From Xiphophorus maculatus (Eukaryota > Chordata > Actinopteri > Cyprinodontiformes > Poeciliidae): a DNA stretch of 64,000 nt. A program made the translations under genes and the position numbers. Where the stretch lies: NCBI RefSeq assembly GCF_002775205.1, contig NC_036445.1, positions 1,198,802 through 1,262,801 on the forward strand, given 5' to 3'. Shown piece after piece: positions 1-10,193 of the stretch. The number at the start of each line of letters is the position of its first letter. Within the stretch, counting starts at the first letter, position 1. The notes beneath the pieces are model-generated. The model did not search any database, was not told the origin of the DNA, and saw nothing but the letters and a program-made list of their open reading frames with translations.

Positions 1-800
1 AAAATCTATAAAAGAAGATGCACCTTTTAATGCATCACAAAATTATCTTATCCAGACTAAGTAACATAACATGTAACATTTTACATTTTAGACGTATAGT
101 TAATTCAGACTGAGACATTTTCCTCATTTGTCCTGTCCATTAGTCTTTGCTGTACATCCAAAAGAAAATACTCCATATCTGATTTGCAGACATACCATCT
201 CCTGGTTTGACTGCTGGAGGAAAGGCTTCTACATAGACATCCTCTGACGGACTTTGCAGGCTTTCGTAACGAACTGGTTCTGCTTCCTCTAAAGACAAAA
301 ATACAAACACATCTGGAGCTCACTTTCAGATTTACACACAATTAATTTAAACACCTGAGCACTATCTCCTGTGCTAATCCACTAAATATCTTCCTCACCT
401 TGAGTTATCACCTCCAGCTCACCTGTTCCCTCCTCTTCATTGCTTTGTGGGCTCTCTGTGGGGATCTCCTGCATCTCCATGGCTGCCTTTTGGTTTAATT
501 CCCTAAATTCTTATTCACCCAGAGAGTTTAAGGTCTCTAACAATGAAGGTTATGTAACTTTTTTAATGTTTAAACACAAATGAAGAATGATGCTAAGTAG
601 CAAATATGTACAGGTCAAATTGGTTATAAAGAAAAAGAACAGCTCCTTATGTCCAGTCAACGTTTGACTCATTTCAAAGAAGACTCATCACTTCCCCTTA
701 GACATTTCTTTTTCTTTTATTTAATTCCGCCCTTCCCCTAAACCACATGTATAAAATGGACAAATAGCTTTTGGGGTTTGAACTTGCCTCACCTTTTAGC
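1..800. repeat. Left copy of a tandem segmental duplication (partner 7810-8620)
   Basis: The 5' exons, intron and upstream sequence of the left lectin gene align with 7810-8620. Shared anchors are 'tgcatcacaaa' near 33 and 7848, the 93-bp exon, the first exon, 'gaaggttatgtaact' near 545 and 8348, and 'ggggtttgaacttgcctca' near 772 and 8584. Noncoding sequence is recognisable but clearly diverged, so the duplication is not very recent. Confidence 0.8.
196..480 (-). CDS. C-type lectin receptor paralogue, 5' coding exons only (ITIM-type tail)
   Basis: Two exons of a minus-strand gene that runs off the left edge. Exon 1 (480 down to 399) starts MEMQEIPTESPQSNEEEG and ends at a GT donor. Exon 2 (288 to 196, 93 bp) encodes EEAEPVRYESLQSPSEDVY and ends at a GT donor at 195. 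Both exons match those of the complete lectin gene at 3463-8284: the same 93-bp second exon, and a first exon shorter by two codons. The encoded part is the cytoplasmic N-terminus of a type II receptor. VRYESL fits the ITIM consensus (I/V/L/S-x-Y-x-x-L/V), so an inhibitory role is plausible. The membrane and lectin exons are outside the window, so the lectin assignment rests on similarity to the neighbour. Confident as a coding paralogue, less so on function. Confidence 0.75.
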
Positions 801-2094
801 TCACTTGTAAGCAGTGCAATGTGTGATAATAATCTAGGTTTTTTTATTCAGAGGAAAGACTTGGAGAAGAGAAACCTTTTAAAATGCTATAAAATCATTT
901 ACCTCCTTGGGTTTTATTTTTAATTTTTACCACATAAAAAACTCAAGTTCCGGGAGATATTTTGTTATACATAATGAAGAACTGTGAAATGGAAGGCATT
1001 GTTTTTGAAATGTATTGCAATTAAATATCTGCAAAGTATTATGTGTGTCTGTTCAGCTCTTTTCTGTCCAATACCTTGAAGTAAATGTTTTTTTTTTTTT
1101 ATAACATGCAAAGCAATATAAAGAAAACTGCAAATCAAGAGCCCATCTGACAATATGACATCATGACACAGAGTAAAAAATCTTTAAAAGAAATACGGTA
1201 TGTCCTTCTCGTTAGGAGCAAAGTTATTAACATATTTTAACATATTAAGATGATCTAAAAGGCAATGCATATCAGCTGCTCCAGATGCACATCACAACAA
1301 TCAATGCAATATAAATAATTAGTTTTGTTTAATAAAGTATCAATCCTGCAACAATTAGTGGCACCCCTTAAACATTTATATACAATAAATGTAAGGAAGC
1401 ACTGCTTTTTCAATTTAAACTTTACACTGATCTGGTCTAATATTCTCAACATTGAATTTTTGTTTCTCATTAACCATAATCATCCATATTAACAGAAATA
1501 AACCCATTAAATGCATCAATTCATGTAATAAATTTACGGTATGTAACGGTTCCATTTTAAATTAAAATTTTATTTATTGGTATTACTTAATCGTTCAATG
1601 AATTTATTGTGATGCACATGTATTAGTTTTGTTCTTCCTCTAAATATTTATAGACAAGTTCATTCCTTAGGAAGCTGACTCAGAATATGTAGATGAAGTT
1701 ATATGAAGCCATCATTTGCTATAATTTTCCCTTTTTTTCATTTGCTTATCTTCAAATTATTCACTGTTTTCAGTGGGGGTTTTCCGCAACTTGCATGTAA
1801 ACAAACTGAGCACTGATGCTCACTGTATTTTTTTTCCCATCACTGATGCAAAAGCAAAAAATATATATATATTTTCTGCTGTTGTTTGTAATGTTTTCCC
1901 CAGAATAAACGATGGGTCCTTGGTGCTGCTACTGTGTGTGTTCAGAGCTTGCGAGATGCTAGAAGGAAGTTGAGTTGATGGCGCCATGTCTGGTTTTGGC
2001 CGGTGCAATGTCATGTTCTTCGCTTGCAGAAACCAAAACCCTCAGCTATTTGTGGTGTCTGACATTTATAAGAAGTCAAGTTTAAGAGTCGGGC

Positions 2095-2210
2095 CTTGAT
2101 GAGAAACCCTACATGTGGCAAAAAATAAACACCCTGAACACACCATCCCAAGACTGAAACATGGTAGTGGCAGCATCGTCCTGTGGGAACATGGTAGAGA
2201 TGTATTGAAG
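2095..2210 (+). mobile_element. Tc1/mariner-like transposase remnant
   Basis: The stretch 'acatgtggcaaaaaataaac' followed by 'ctgaacacaccatc' and 'gaaacatggtagtggcagca' corresponds to the part of Tc1-like transposase that normally reads HT-PTVKHGGGS-LWG. Only about 110 bp are recognisable and no intact frame is left, so this is an old fragment without ends. Confidence 0.6.
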
Positions 2211-2689
2211 TTGAAGGTGGATTGAACAAATCTACTCACAAGTGTTGTTTTGACTTTTTTCTTTCATTTCCTCCTCGATTATATTTGGAGACCCGACAAA
2301 GTTTATGTGGCTGAGTTTCATTGTTCTCATTGGTTTTTTCCACCTGTAAGTATTTATTCTTTGCATCTTGACAGGTTATTAAAAGATTGTCTTCTTTTCA
2401 CTTATTGGTTTCCTCTTTAGCCCTTTGGACAGTCTATATGACCAGGTCCCATTCCTGCATTGCAGGCCCTGCTTACATCTTGTAAAGTAAGAGGTCAGAT
2501 TTGCCTATGCATAACAACTGGTAAAGAAATCTAAGTTAGTCATTTAGAACAAATTTACATAGTTGGGGAACCAGTAATGTGGCATAAACCAGCCCCTTGT
2601 TCTACACTTCACTTCATCCAACTTATTGCACATGAACATACAGAACCAGGGTTAGATACCATGTCATCTACTGAACTTTGTGTCATGTT

Positions 2690-3140
2690 GTAGGTTGGTT
2701 GATGAAGGACACAAATGCCGGGAGGCAGAGGCAGCTTGTTGGTGAAGAATATTTTAATAAAAAAATTATGAAAAATAATTATTAAAAACACTGGGAGCCA
2801 GAGCCAAAACAAAAACAGGAATCCAAATGGAGGAACCAGCAAGGAGTGTGAGCAGGAGAAAGGTTTAAATAGTATGATGGTGAATGCAGGAACAAAAGAC
2901 CTGCGCTGATTAGCTAACGGGTTGATATGAGACTGGAGAGACCAGGAAATTAATCTAACTAAATATCACAAAGAATAAAACTAAGAGCAAACTAAGAGTT
3001 TGCAAAGCTGATCAGATGAAAATAACTGAACTAACAGAAGAAACAAGTATGGATGAAGGAAAATAAGAAATCAATACAGGAAAACAACAGAAGCAAAGAG
3101 TGCAAATAATACAGAATCTGATATTTTGTTGGAAAATAAG
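2690..3140 (-). mobile_element. LTR-like fossil, probably solo LTR of a Ty3/gypsy-type element
   Basis: The composition resembles teleost gypsy-type LTRs read on the minus strand: a TATA-like 'tttaaatagt' core, purine-rich flanks with repeated 'aacaaaaacagga' style tracts, and no coding frame. No internal region is seen, so a solo LTR or LTR fragment is the best reading. It looks old and degraded. Family assignment is from memory of similar sequences and needs a repeat-library comparison. Confidence 0.4.
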
Positions 3141-3462
3141 TTTTCCTAGGCTTCTACAGGAGCAGATCAAGCTCTATTCAGTTTCACTTTAATATGTTCA
3201 AGATTAACGATTTCATGAGGCTTCACAGCAGTCTGTATTTTTTTAATTTTTTTTCTAGAGGTAAACCCAGCAAATACAATTTTTAAAAGCTAAACCACTG
3301 AAGAACTACTCATATATTACACAATGCAGTAGTAACATTGAATTCAGTCCACAAATTTAACATATTTTTTATCTAAGAAGCGTGGATATGATTGGAGTGT
3401 GGCGTGAGAACGAGCTGCTGGTTGTGTTGCTATGGAGACGATTGTTGATGAGACAGTTTCCA

Positions 3463-6400
3463 TCAGAACTGAAGCTGACAGATGAAGTAGGTGGTGGATT
3501 GACAGGAAGCTCTGTCCCAGTTCTTCTCAACTGGGCCGTCACTGTTCAGATAGGCACAGTCTCCGTTGTGTACAGCTTCAGTCCAATAGCTGCAAACATA
3601 AAAACAATTAATGTTAACGATTCAAGAAAATATAAAAAATACAAAGATTATTTTTAGAAAAGTGAAGTAATCTCTTTTGTTGCTCTTTTTACAGAGATTA
3701 AAAATAAAAGCCAAAGTTGAGTTGAGTTTTTTTTTCTATGGCGTTAAAGCTTATGTTTACTGTTTATTTATGTTGCAATTTTTATAAAAACTTTATAAAA
3801 ATAAAGAAATTTTCTGCTCTTTGTGAACAAAAAAAAAACAAGTCCTGCCCTCTATTAGCAGAGAAGTGTGTGTGTTGGGATGAATGGTGCAAAAATTACA
3901 TTGAGATACTTTGTCAGGGTGGAGATTATGACTTTTGCCGTGGTCTCTTTTTTTTTTTAAATTTTTTTTAACCTTAATAATTAACTGATCAGTTGGTACT
4001 GAATATAAATTTCTCTATAAACAGTGAATGCGTTCCCCCACCTGGTCAAATAATAATGAGCTAAATTGATTAATATCTGACTCCTAATATCAGCCATAGT
4101 AAAAACAGAAATCAACAAAAAGTGAGCAGAAATAACATAACAAAATTAAAATAATATTTAGCGATCGGTTGTTTAATAAATCATCTGAGTTGGTTATTTC
4201 TCAAGAATCACCTCTGCTGCAGCTTACTGCTGTTGACCCAGTTCCATGTGGAGTCTTCATGTTTCAGCCCAATCCAATATTTCAGTTCCCCTTTCTTTGT
4301 CAGAAAGTTCTAGAGGAAAATGTGTAGTAAGTGCTCAGATTTGCACAAAATGCACTGTGCAAAAATAATTATAACGTAACAAACTGCTAACGGTAATAAT
4401 GACCATCGTCACAAAGCAAACCTGAACATTCTGGCTGGAAACAATAGCCAGAGATCCTCCACTGGAGCTGCAGTTCTTCTGACTCTCGGACCAGGTCAGT
4501 CTGGTGGTGGACAGGAAAAAACAGGATTTGCCAAAGGTGAGCCAGCCGCTAGCGCACTGCCGGCAGGGAAGCTCTAAAAAATGAGACAGATGAGTTCAAG
4601 CAAAAAACATAAAAAAGAAAACTGTTTACTAAGACAAATGTGTAAATAGGTATATAGGTTTGAAAATGTATTTGTGATTACATGATGTAAATTGGCACAT
4701 ATAGTACTTATATTTATTGATGTTATTAATATACTTTTAATTTGTGGTATGTGTAGGTATCGTCCAAAATATTGGAGTTGTTCGACATTTCTTAAACTCT
4801 TAAAGTTTTGATCACAGTTTGGGTCAGCTCACTCTATTGAAATGTGACAGATTATAATCCTTGATCAAGACAAAATAACTCTGAGCATACGCTTAGTAGA
4901 CAGGATGAATTGGAGACAAATAACAAGAGACTGCAAGAAGATTACAGAAAATTACTTTAAGTCAGATTGTCAAAACAGGTTTGAAATGGCCCATAGCTAC
5001 AAAACGTCGCATAGCAGACGGTTCCCACAAGACTGCAAACTACAAAACATAGTGAAACAACTAGTGCGCAAACAAAAAAAATCTTCAACAGCTTTGTTCC
5101 CAAATTACCAGTTGAATAAAAACTTTAAATGACATCTGAATGTTGTTCATCTGCTATGGATAATGTTCAAGGTTTGAAACTTTGTCACACTTGTCTCCTT
5201 TTTTTATTTGTCAAGCACATGCTTTGATCTTCTGAACAAGACCTCTTTAGATAAAGGTAAGGCAATATATATCAATACATCAAATAAAATAACTGGCAAA
5301 GTATCAGATGTTTTTATTTGCTTATAGAAGGTTTTATTTATTCAGTATTTAGCATCTTTACACTTACTGTTGAACTGACTCTTTGGGAAGCGGTTCTGAC
5401 AGTCCTCAAAGCTGCATGTTGGATTTTGTTGGTCCCCGAATCTGCTGTTCCCTGAGCAGACTGTGGATCCAGTTTGGACTACAAAACAGAGGACAGTGGG
5501 AGGAGTTATGAGGGCAAGAACAGCACCCTCAGGCTGCAGCTCTGCAGCTAACAGCAGTCTGCTACAATCTGTTGTTACAAAACACTGGATCATCCTAAAG
5601 CATGTTAGGTTATCACTGTCTGCATAAATATAATGCCCTACATTACATCTAAGTCATCCTGAGGTGTGTGTTTTAGTTGCAGTAACGCATGGCGGTGCGT
5701 ACTCACGTTTCACACCGAGGACAAAAACCAGAATGAGAAGAATGAGGCAGATTATTGTGAGGATTAAACACAGCATCCGATAGAGTCCTGTTTTTCCTTC
5801 ATCCTGTTTGCCTGAAGAGGAAAACCAAATGTCAGTGAGCACTACAAAGACCACCATCAGAGTGGAAAAAAACACTTCACCCATTACCTTCCTCTCCCTC
5901 CAGCTCCACGGACAATTCTGCCTCATCTGGTTTCTCTTTTTTATCCTCAACATAGCTGCGAAAAAATTTGATGTACATGGAGAAAACTGTCCTTCTACTA
6001 AATATCAGGCACCTTGTTTAGTCTTTTCTGCTCTGGTTTCCTGCTCTGCTGACGCAAGCGTGCCCTCTGCTGAAGTTTAAAGAGACCCCCTCCCACTGCA
6101 GCACCATGACAACTCCCAGTAATTCCTTAATTATTCACATTGCACAGAGGTTGTCCTTGAATGCCCCCAAGCTTTAATCTTTATGTGTCTTCCTCTTTAA
6201 GAATGAGAATGTGCTTGTGTGTGTAAGAGAGACAGACAGTGAGAAAGTACAAAACCCAAACATGTCTCAACAAAGACGTTCTTCTCCAAAACAAGAGATA
6301 GGATTTCATTACAGGTCATATTAGATCTGTGTTCGGGTCACACTTATCATAATGAGTATATATCAATGACTTCTGTGAAGGAAAGTGATAAGAACAAGTT

Positions 6401-8284
6401 TGTGTTCAAAGTTTTGTATGCAGAAATTGGAAAACAGCTCAGGATGCTTTTGTTTTAGTTCTCCATTGCTTATTATGCCACTCTGCAGCCAAAAGCACTG
6501 GCTCACCCATCCAAATCCCTGAATACAAGCATTTCAATCACTTCCAAGGCCACTGGTGTATTAAACCCAGCACTTAGGTGTGCAGATTGCTTCTACAAAG
6601 AGTTGTGACAGAATGGGTCGCTCTCTGGAGCTCAGTGTATTCCAATGTGGTGCCATGATAAAATGCCACTTGTGGAATAAGTCCAGTCCTGAAATTTCCT
6701 CATCACTTCCACTGCATTATTACCACAAAGAGTCAACTGTTAGTAGTATTATAACAACACACAATAACAGTAACTCAGCTAGGAAGAGGTGGGGAATGGG
6801 TTCAGAGATACATTGACTCTGATCTTCTAAAGGTTTGTGCACAAAATCAGGTGCAAACTTGATCAAATGTGCAAAGCTGATCCAGAAACAATACGCATAA
6901 AGGATTGCGTCAGCAAAATGTGGACAGTAAATTAACGAGTTGTCTTCATGAATATGCAAAACAAATGCTGATCATCGGAAACTGCAAGGTATTGGGAGGA
7001 GGATATTAAAATGTACTGACTTACCGCCTTATTTATTAAACCAGAACCAGATTGCGGGTGCTGCTTTTGTGTCTATATTTAGTACATATAAAAAGCAGGT
7101 GTAAACGGCAGGCAAAAATCACTAACTGTACCAAGGAGGCAGCATAGTTGCAATGACAGAAGGCCTTATGGTGTTTATTTATTTTGTTATTTTTATTCAT
7201 ATAGTTGATTACAAAGGTAAATGGTAAGTCTTAAGAACATAACTATTATGCAACTTTTAATGTCTTAAGTGAAATCTGAAGTCATAAAATGTGAAGTCTG
7301 GGGAATTTCCTTTCTTCCTCATTTTGACAGCATTTATGCAAAGGTGTTACTCATCAGACTAAACCAAATACCTTACATTTAAAGTGCAAAGAATCCAAGT
7401 TGTCACTAATACTGCTGATTTTGCAAAAAAAAAAAAAATGCAATACCCTAGTCTTCAAGAAAACTTCCTTTTTAGCTTCTGACTGCCCACCAAGTAATTT
7501 TTGACACACTAAACAGATCTCTGATTAATCTAGATTCTTAAAAATAAAGTAATTTGATTATTATGAGAATTTTTATAATTTTTTGTGGTGCTTAGAGCAC
7601 ATTAGCATTGATTTAAGGCAAAGATGCAAATCTAACAGTTCAGTTTCATTAGACAAATACAACATGTGGATAAATAAAATGGCTTTATGCAGCAGTGTGA
7701 AACCACACGCTAGACACAAATGAACAAATTGTGGAGGACTACCTGGGGCTAGTACTACATTCTACAATGTATATTATTAAATAACATATATACATATATA
7801 TATTAAATAACAAAAGTTAAAGTGTTAAAGAAAATGCACCTATTGATGCATCACAAAGGGTGATCTAGACTGAATAACATGCTGAAACATGAGGAGTTGT
7901 GTTGCTTCGGCAGACATTTAGCTCAAAGGATAAACTCATTTGTCCTGTTAGTCAGTTTTATCTGTGCATTTTTTTATATAAATGCATACCTGTTCTTGAT
8001 TTGACTGTCGGATGTAAGGCTTCTACATAGACATTCTCCGATGGACTTTGCAGTTCTTCGTAATGGTCTGGTTCTGCTTCCTCTAAAGACAAAAATACAG
8101 ACAAATCTGGAGCTTGTGGAAATTCTTGCCATACAATTAATGTAAACACTGGAGCACAAAAATGCTCTCAAAGTAATGAATTCATCCCTTGCTCACCTTG
8201 AGTTATCACCTTCAGCATCGGCTCACCTGCTCCCTCCTCTCTGCTGCTTTTTGGGCTCTCTCTGGGGATCTCCTGCATCTCCAT
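3463..8284 (-). CDS. Type II transmembrane C-type lectin receptor, NK-receptor-like
   Basis: Exons (high to low): 8284-8197, 8082-7990, 5811-5707, 5478-5368, 4573-4422, 4309-4212, 3589-3463. Phases join to 774 nt, 257 aa. The cytoplasmic tail starts MEMQEIPRESPKSS and carries DHYEEL and VYVEAL. A hydrophobic segment at about residues 70-92 (MLCLILTIICLILLILVFVL) has no charged residue inside the membrane. A cysteine-containing neck follows, then a C-type lectin domain from about residue 133: CRQCASGWLTFGKSCFF, WSESQKNC, YWIGLKHEDSTWNWV, and a final C-x7-C pair ending YFICQLQF. The EPN/QPD calcium-sugar motif is absent and WND is replaced by NWD, so this is a non-classical domain of the kind found in NK receptors, likely binding protein or an atypical ligand. 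Acidic-x-Tyr-x-x-Leu (DHYEEL) resembles a hemITAM. An optional exon at 5888-5955 is listed separately. Could be annotated as CD209-like or CLEC4-like by automatic pipelines. Confidence 0.88.
5888..5955 (-). other. Possible optional exon of the lectin gene
   Basis: A minus-strand frame reads YVEDKKEKPDEAELSVELEG. It is bounded by a plausible acceptor (ttttcgcag at 5956) and a GT donor at 5887, directly before the membrane exon. With this acceptor the 68-bp length does not fit the phases on both sides, while skipping it gives a clean frame. An internal AG would restore phase but has a poor pyrimidine tract. It may be an alternative exon, the remnant of one, or part of another isoform. Confidence 0.4.
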
Positions 8285-8620
8285 GGCTGCCTCAGGTCTG
8301 ATCCCCTAACTTTCGATTTACTCAGAACGTCTATGGTCAGTTCACAATGAAGGTTATGTAACTTTCTCAGGATGCAGAAACAAACAGCTGACACCAAGTT
8401 GCGAATATCTAGATGTCAAAATCAGTATAAAGAGAAAGAAAGAAATAGTTCCTTATGTCCAGTCAATGTGTGACTCATTTGAGTGAAGCCCCATCACTTC
8501 CCCTTCAAAGATTTCTTTCTTTTTATTTATTTTTTATTGTGCCCTTCCCCTAAATCACATGTACAAAAAGTGACAAATAGCTTTGGGGTTTGAACTTGCC
8601 TCATCTCTAAGGTCCTTTGA
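7810..8620. repeat. Right copy of the tandem duplication (partner 1-800)
   Basis: Partner of the 1-800 block. It holds exons 1 and 2 of the complete lectin gene plus promoter-side sequence. Homology fades after about 8620, which suggests each paralogue kept roughly 300 bp of shared upstream sequence. Confidence 0.8.
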
Positions 8621-8659
8621 AACCAGTGTAACCTCAAGTGTCACTCAAAGAGTAGACTG

Positions 8660-8880
8660 TAAAATGTCTACTATTTTATAAATCACTGAACAGCTTAGCA
8701 CCAAAATACATTAAAGACCTGCTGTTGTTGTAGCAACCATAGAAACCACTCAGGTTTTCTGGTTCTGGTCTGCTCCGCATCCCCAGAATCAAACATGGAG
8801 AAGCAACTTCCAGAAAACTGAAAAACAGCTGAAACACAGAGCTCCTTTAAATAAAGGCTAAAAGAAAAAACAATCTTTCC
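8660..8880 (+). mobile_element. Fragment of a non-LTR retrotransposon 3' coding end (LINE)
   Basis: The plus strand resembles the conserved C-terminal tail of teleost L2/CR1/Rex-type reverse transcriptases: a region with 'tctgctccgcatccccaga', then 'gaaacacagagctcctttaa' and 'taaaggctaaaagaaaa' (usually S-FK--LK). It is short, interrupted and without recognisable ends. Assignment is by resemblance only. Confidence 0.45.
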
Positions 8881-9175
8881 ATTTCCTAAATGAAAACATT
8901 CTACAGAATCTAGAGCTCTGAATACATTCCTCTATGTATGGAGGGCTATGTGTGCAAACGTGGTCCTTCACATATTGTTTACTGCTTTACCTGATCAGAC
9001 AGGGATTCACAAAGCATTTAACAAGACAAAAAACTATTTGGCTATTACTTCTTGAGAATCAGGTGGTGCCTCAGCATGGTAATTTTAATATAAATTGCTC
9101 ATTTTGTTAATTGTCTTTGGCACTTATTCATAGCCAAACCATACCTATTGCTGGACAACAAAGCCAACAGAAAGA

Positions 9176-9220
9176 CAACCAGTTGGAGGCTGCCAAAGAT
9201 TTGCAGCCTCCAACTGGTTG
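9176..9220. repeat. Perfect 18-bp inverted repeat with 9-bp loop
   Basis: CAACCAGTTGGAGGCTGC at 9176-9193 is followed after nine bases by its exact reverse complement at 9203-9220. The arms are too perfect for chance. It has no TIR-like flanks and is not followed by a T tract. Confidence 0.9.
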
Positions 9221-9777
9221 AGACTAGAGACTAGTGAGGATAAGGTTCACCTTAAACCCTATAGATACAGAAAGAGCTACAATAAAAGGGTTAAGGTCGA
9301 AGTATGTTCATCTCTTAAACTTTTGGCCCAAAGTCCAGGATTTGTGAATCTATTGCAAGATTTTAAAATATTTGAGATTGAGCTATTTTGCAAAAAATCT
9401 GCAAAGATTCTTTATAGTGTACAAATATACAAATACAAATATGTTTGCGACGTTCCCCAAAAGTCATTTAGCTGCACTTGCAAAAATAATAAATAAAGCT
9501 CCTGAAGAGAAAAGGATTATACTCAGAAACAAATGCATGACACTGATATTTTTATACAAATAGTTAAACTCGTATGTCTCTTCCTTCCACTTCATTATCC
9601 ATTATTTTGAGTTTCTATATTATATATAATCCAGAGAAAATCCACTGAAATTTATGAGTAATGACCAACAATGACAATGAGATAAAATGTGAAAAGATAG
9701 CAGCTGCATGAGTGGTTCCACAAGGCACTGCACCACATTTGATAAAGACACAAAGCGATATGAAGTTTTGAATTTTC

Positions 9778-9783
9778 TTTATT
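9778..9783 (-). other. Polyadenylation signal of the GABARAP-like gene
   Basis: TTTATT on the plus strand is AATAAA on the minus strand, about 410 bp downstream of the GABARAP-like stop codon. It is the likeliest 3' end signal, though others exist nearby. Confidence 0.5.
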
Positions 9784-10193
9784 TTACGCAAAGGAAATTC
9801 TGATAATTTACAAAAAACAAAAACAATGCTATTTGCATTAAATACAGGTGACTGAGAAAGATAATGAGAGTTGTCTCAACACATTATTACATTCCCTTCA
9901 AAATGCTTTCACTCTTCTAAAACCCTCCCATCCTACCATGAAATAAATCCACATAACTAAAGTGTTTTTAAATGCATCATGCTCAGCTTGAAATACTGTC
10001 AAAAGGTAAAACCAAATCCAGAGACCCTTTCTTGTCCTTTATAAAGTCCTTCTTCCACCTTTAATTGCAGTTACTTGTCAAAGCGAATACAAAGAAGGGG
10101 TGCAAAGCTCAAACATTTGTCAACGTTTGCTCCAGTCCCAGTTTGTCTACTCTCATTCTCCCTCTGAGTCCTTTTCCAGTCTTTTGTTTTGCT

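Larger units (their letters stand above)
500..3462. other. Intergenic region between the two lectin genes
   Basis: About 3 kb between the start of the left lectin gene and the stop of the right one. I see no convincing coding exon. It holds a short Tc1-like transposase remnant near 2100-2205 and an LTR-like fossil at about 2690-3140, both listed separately. The rest is AT-rich sequence with short homopolymers. The 3' UTR of the right lectin gene must lie in its right-hand part, but I could not fix a polyadenylation site. Confidence 0.6.
8285..10193. other. Intergenic region between lectin and GABARAP-like genes
   Basis: It holds the promoter side of the lectin gene (duplicated to about 8620), a LINE-like fragment near 8660-8880, an 18-bp perfect hairpin at 9176-9220, and the 3' UTR of the GABARAP-like gene. 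On the minus strand that UTR probably ends near the AATAAA signal at 9783-9778. No other coding exon is convincing. Confidence 0.6.
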
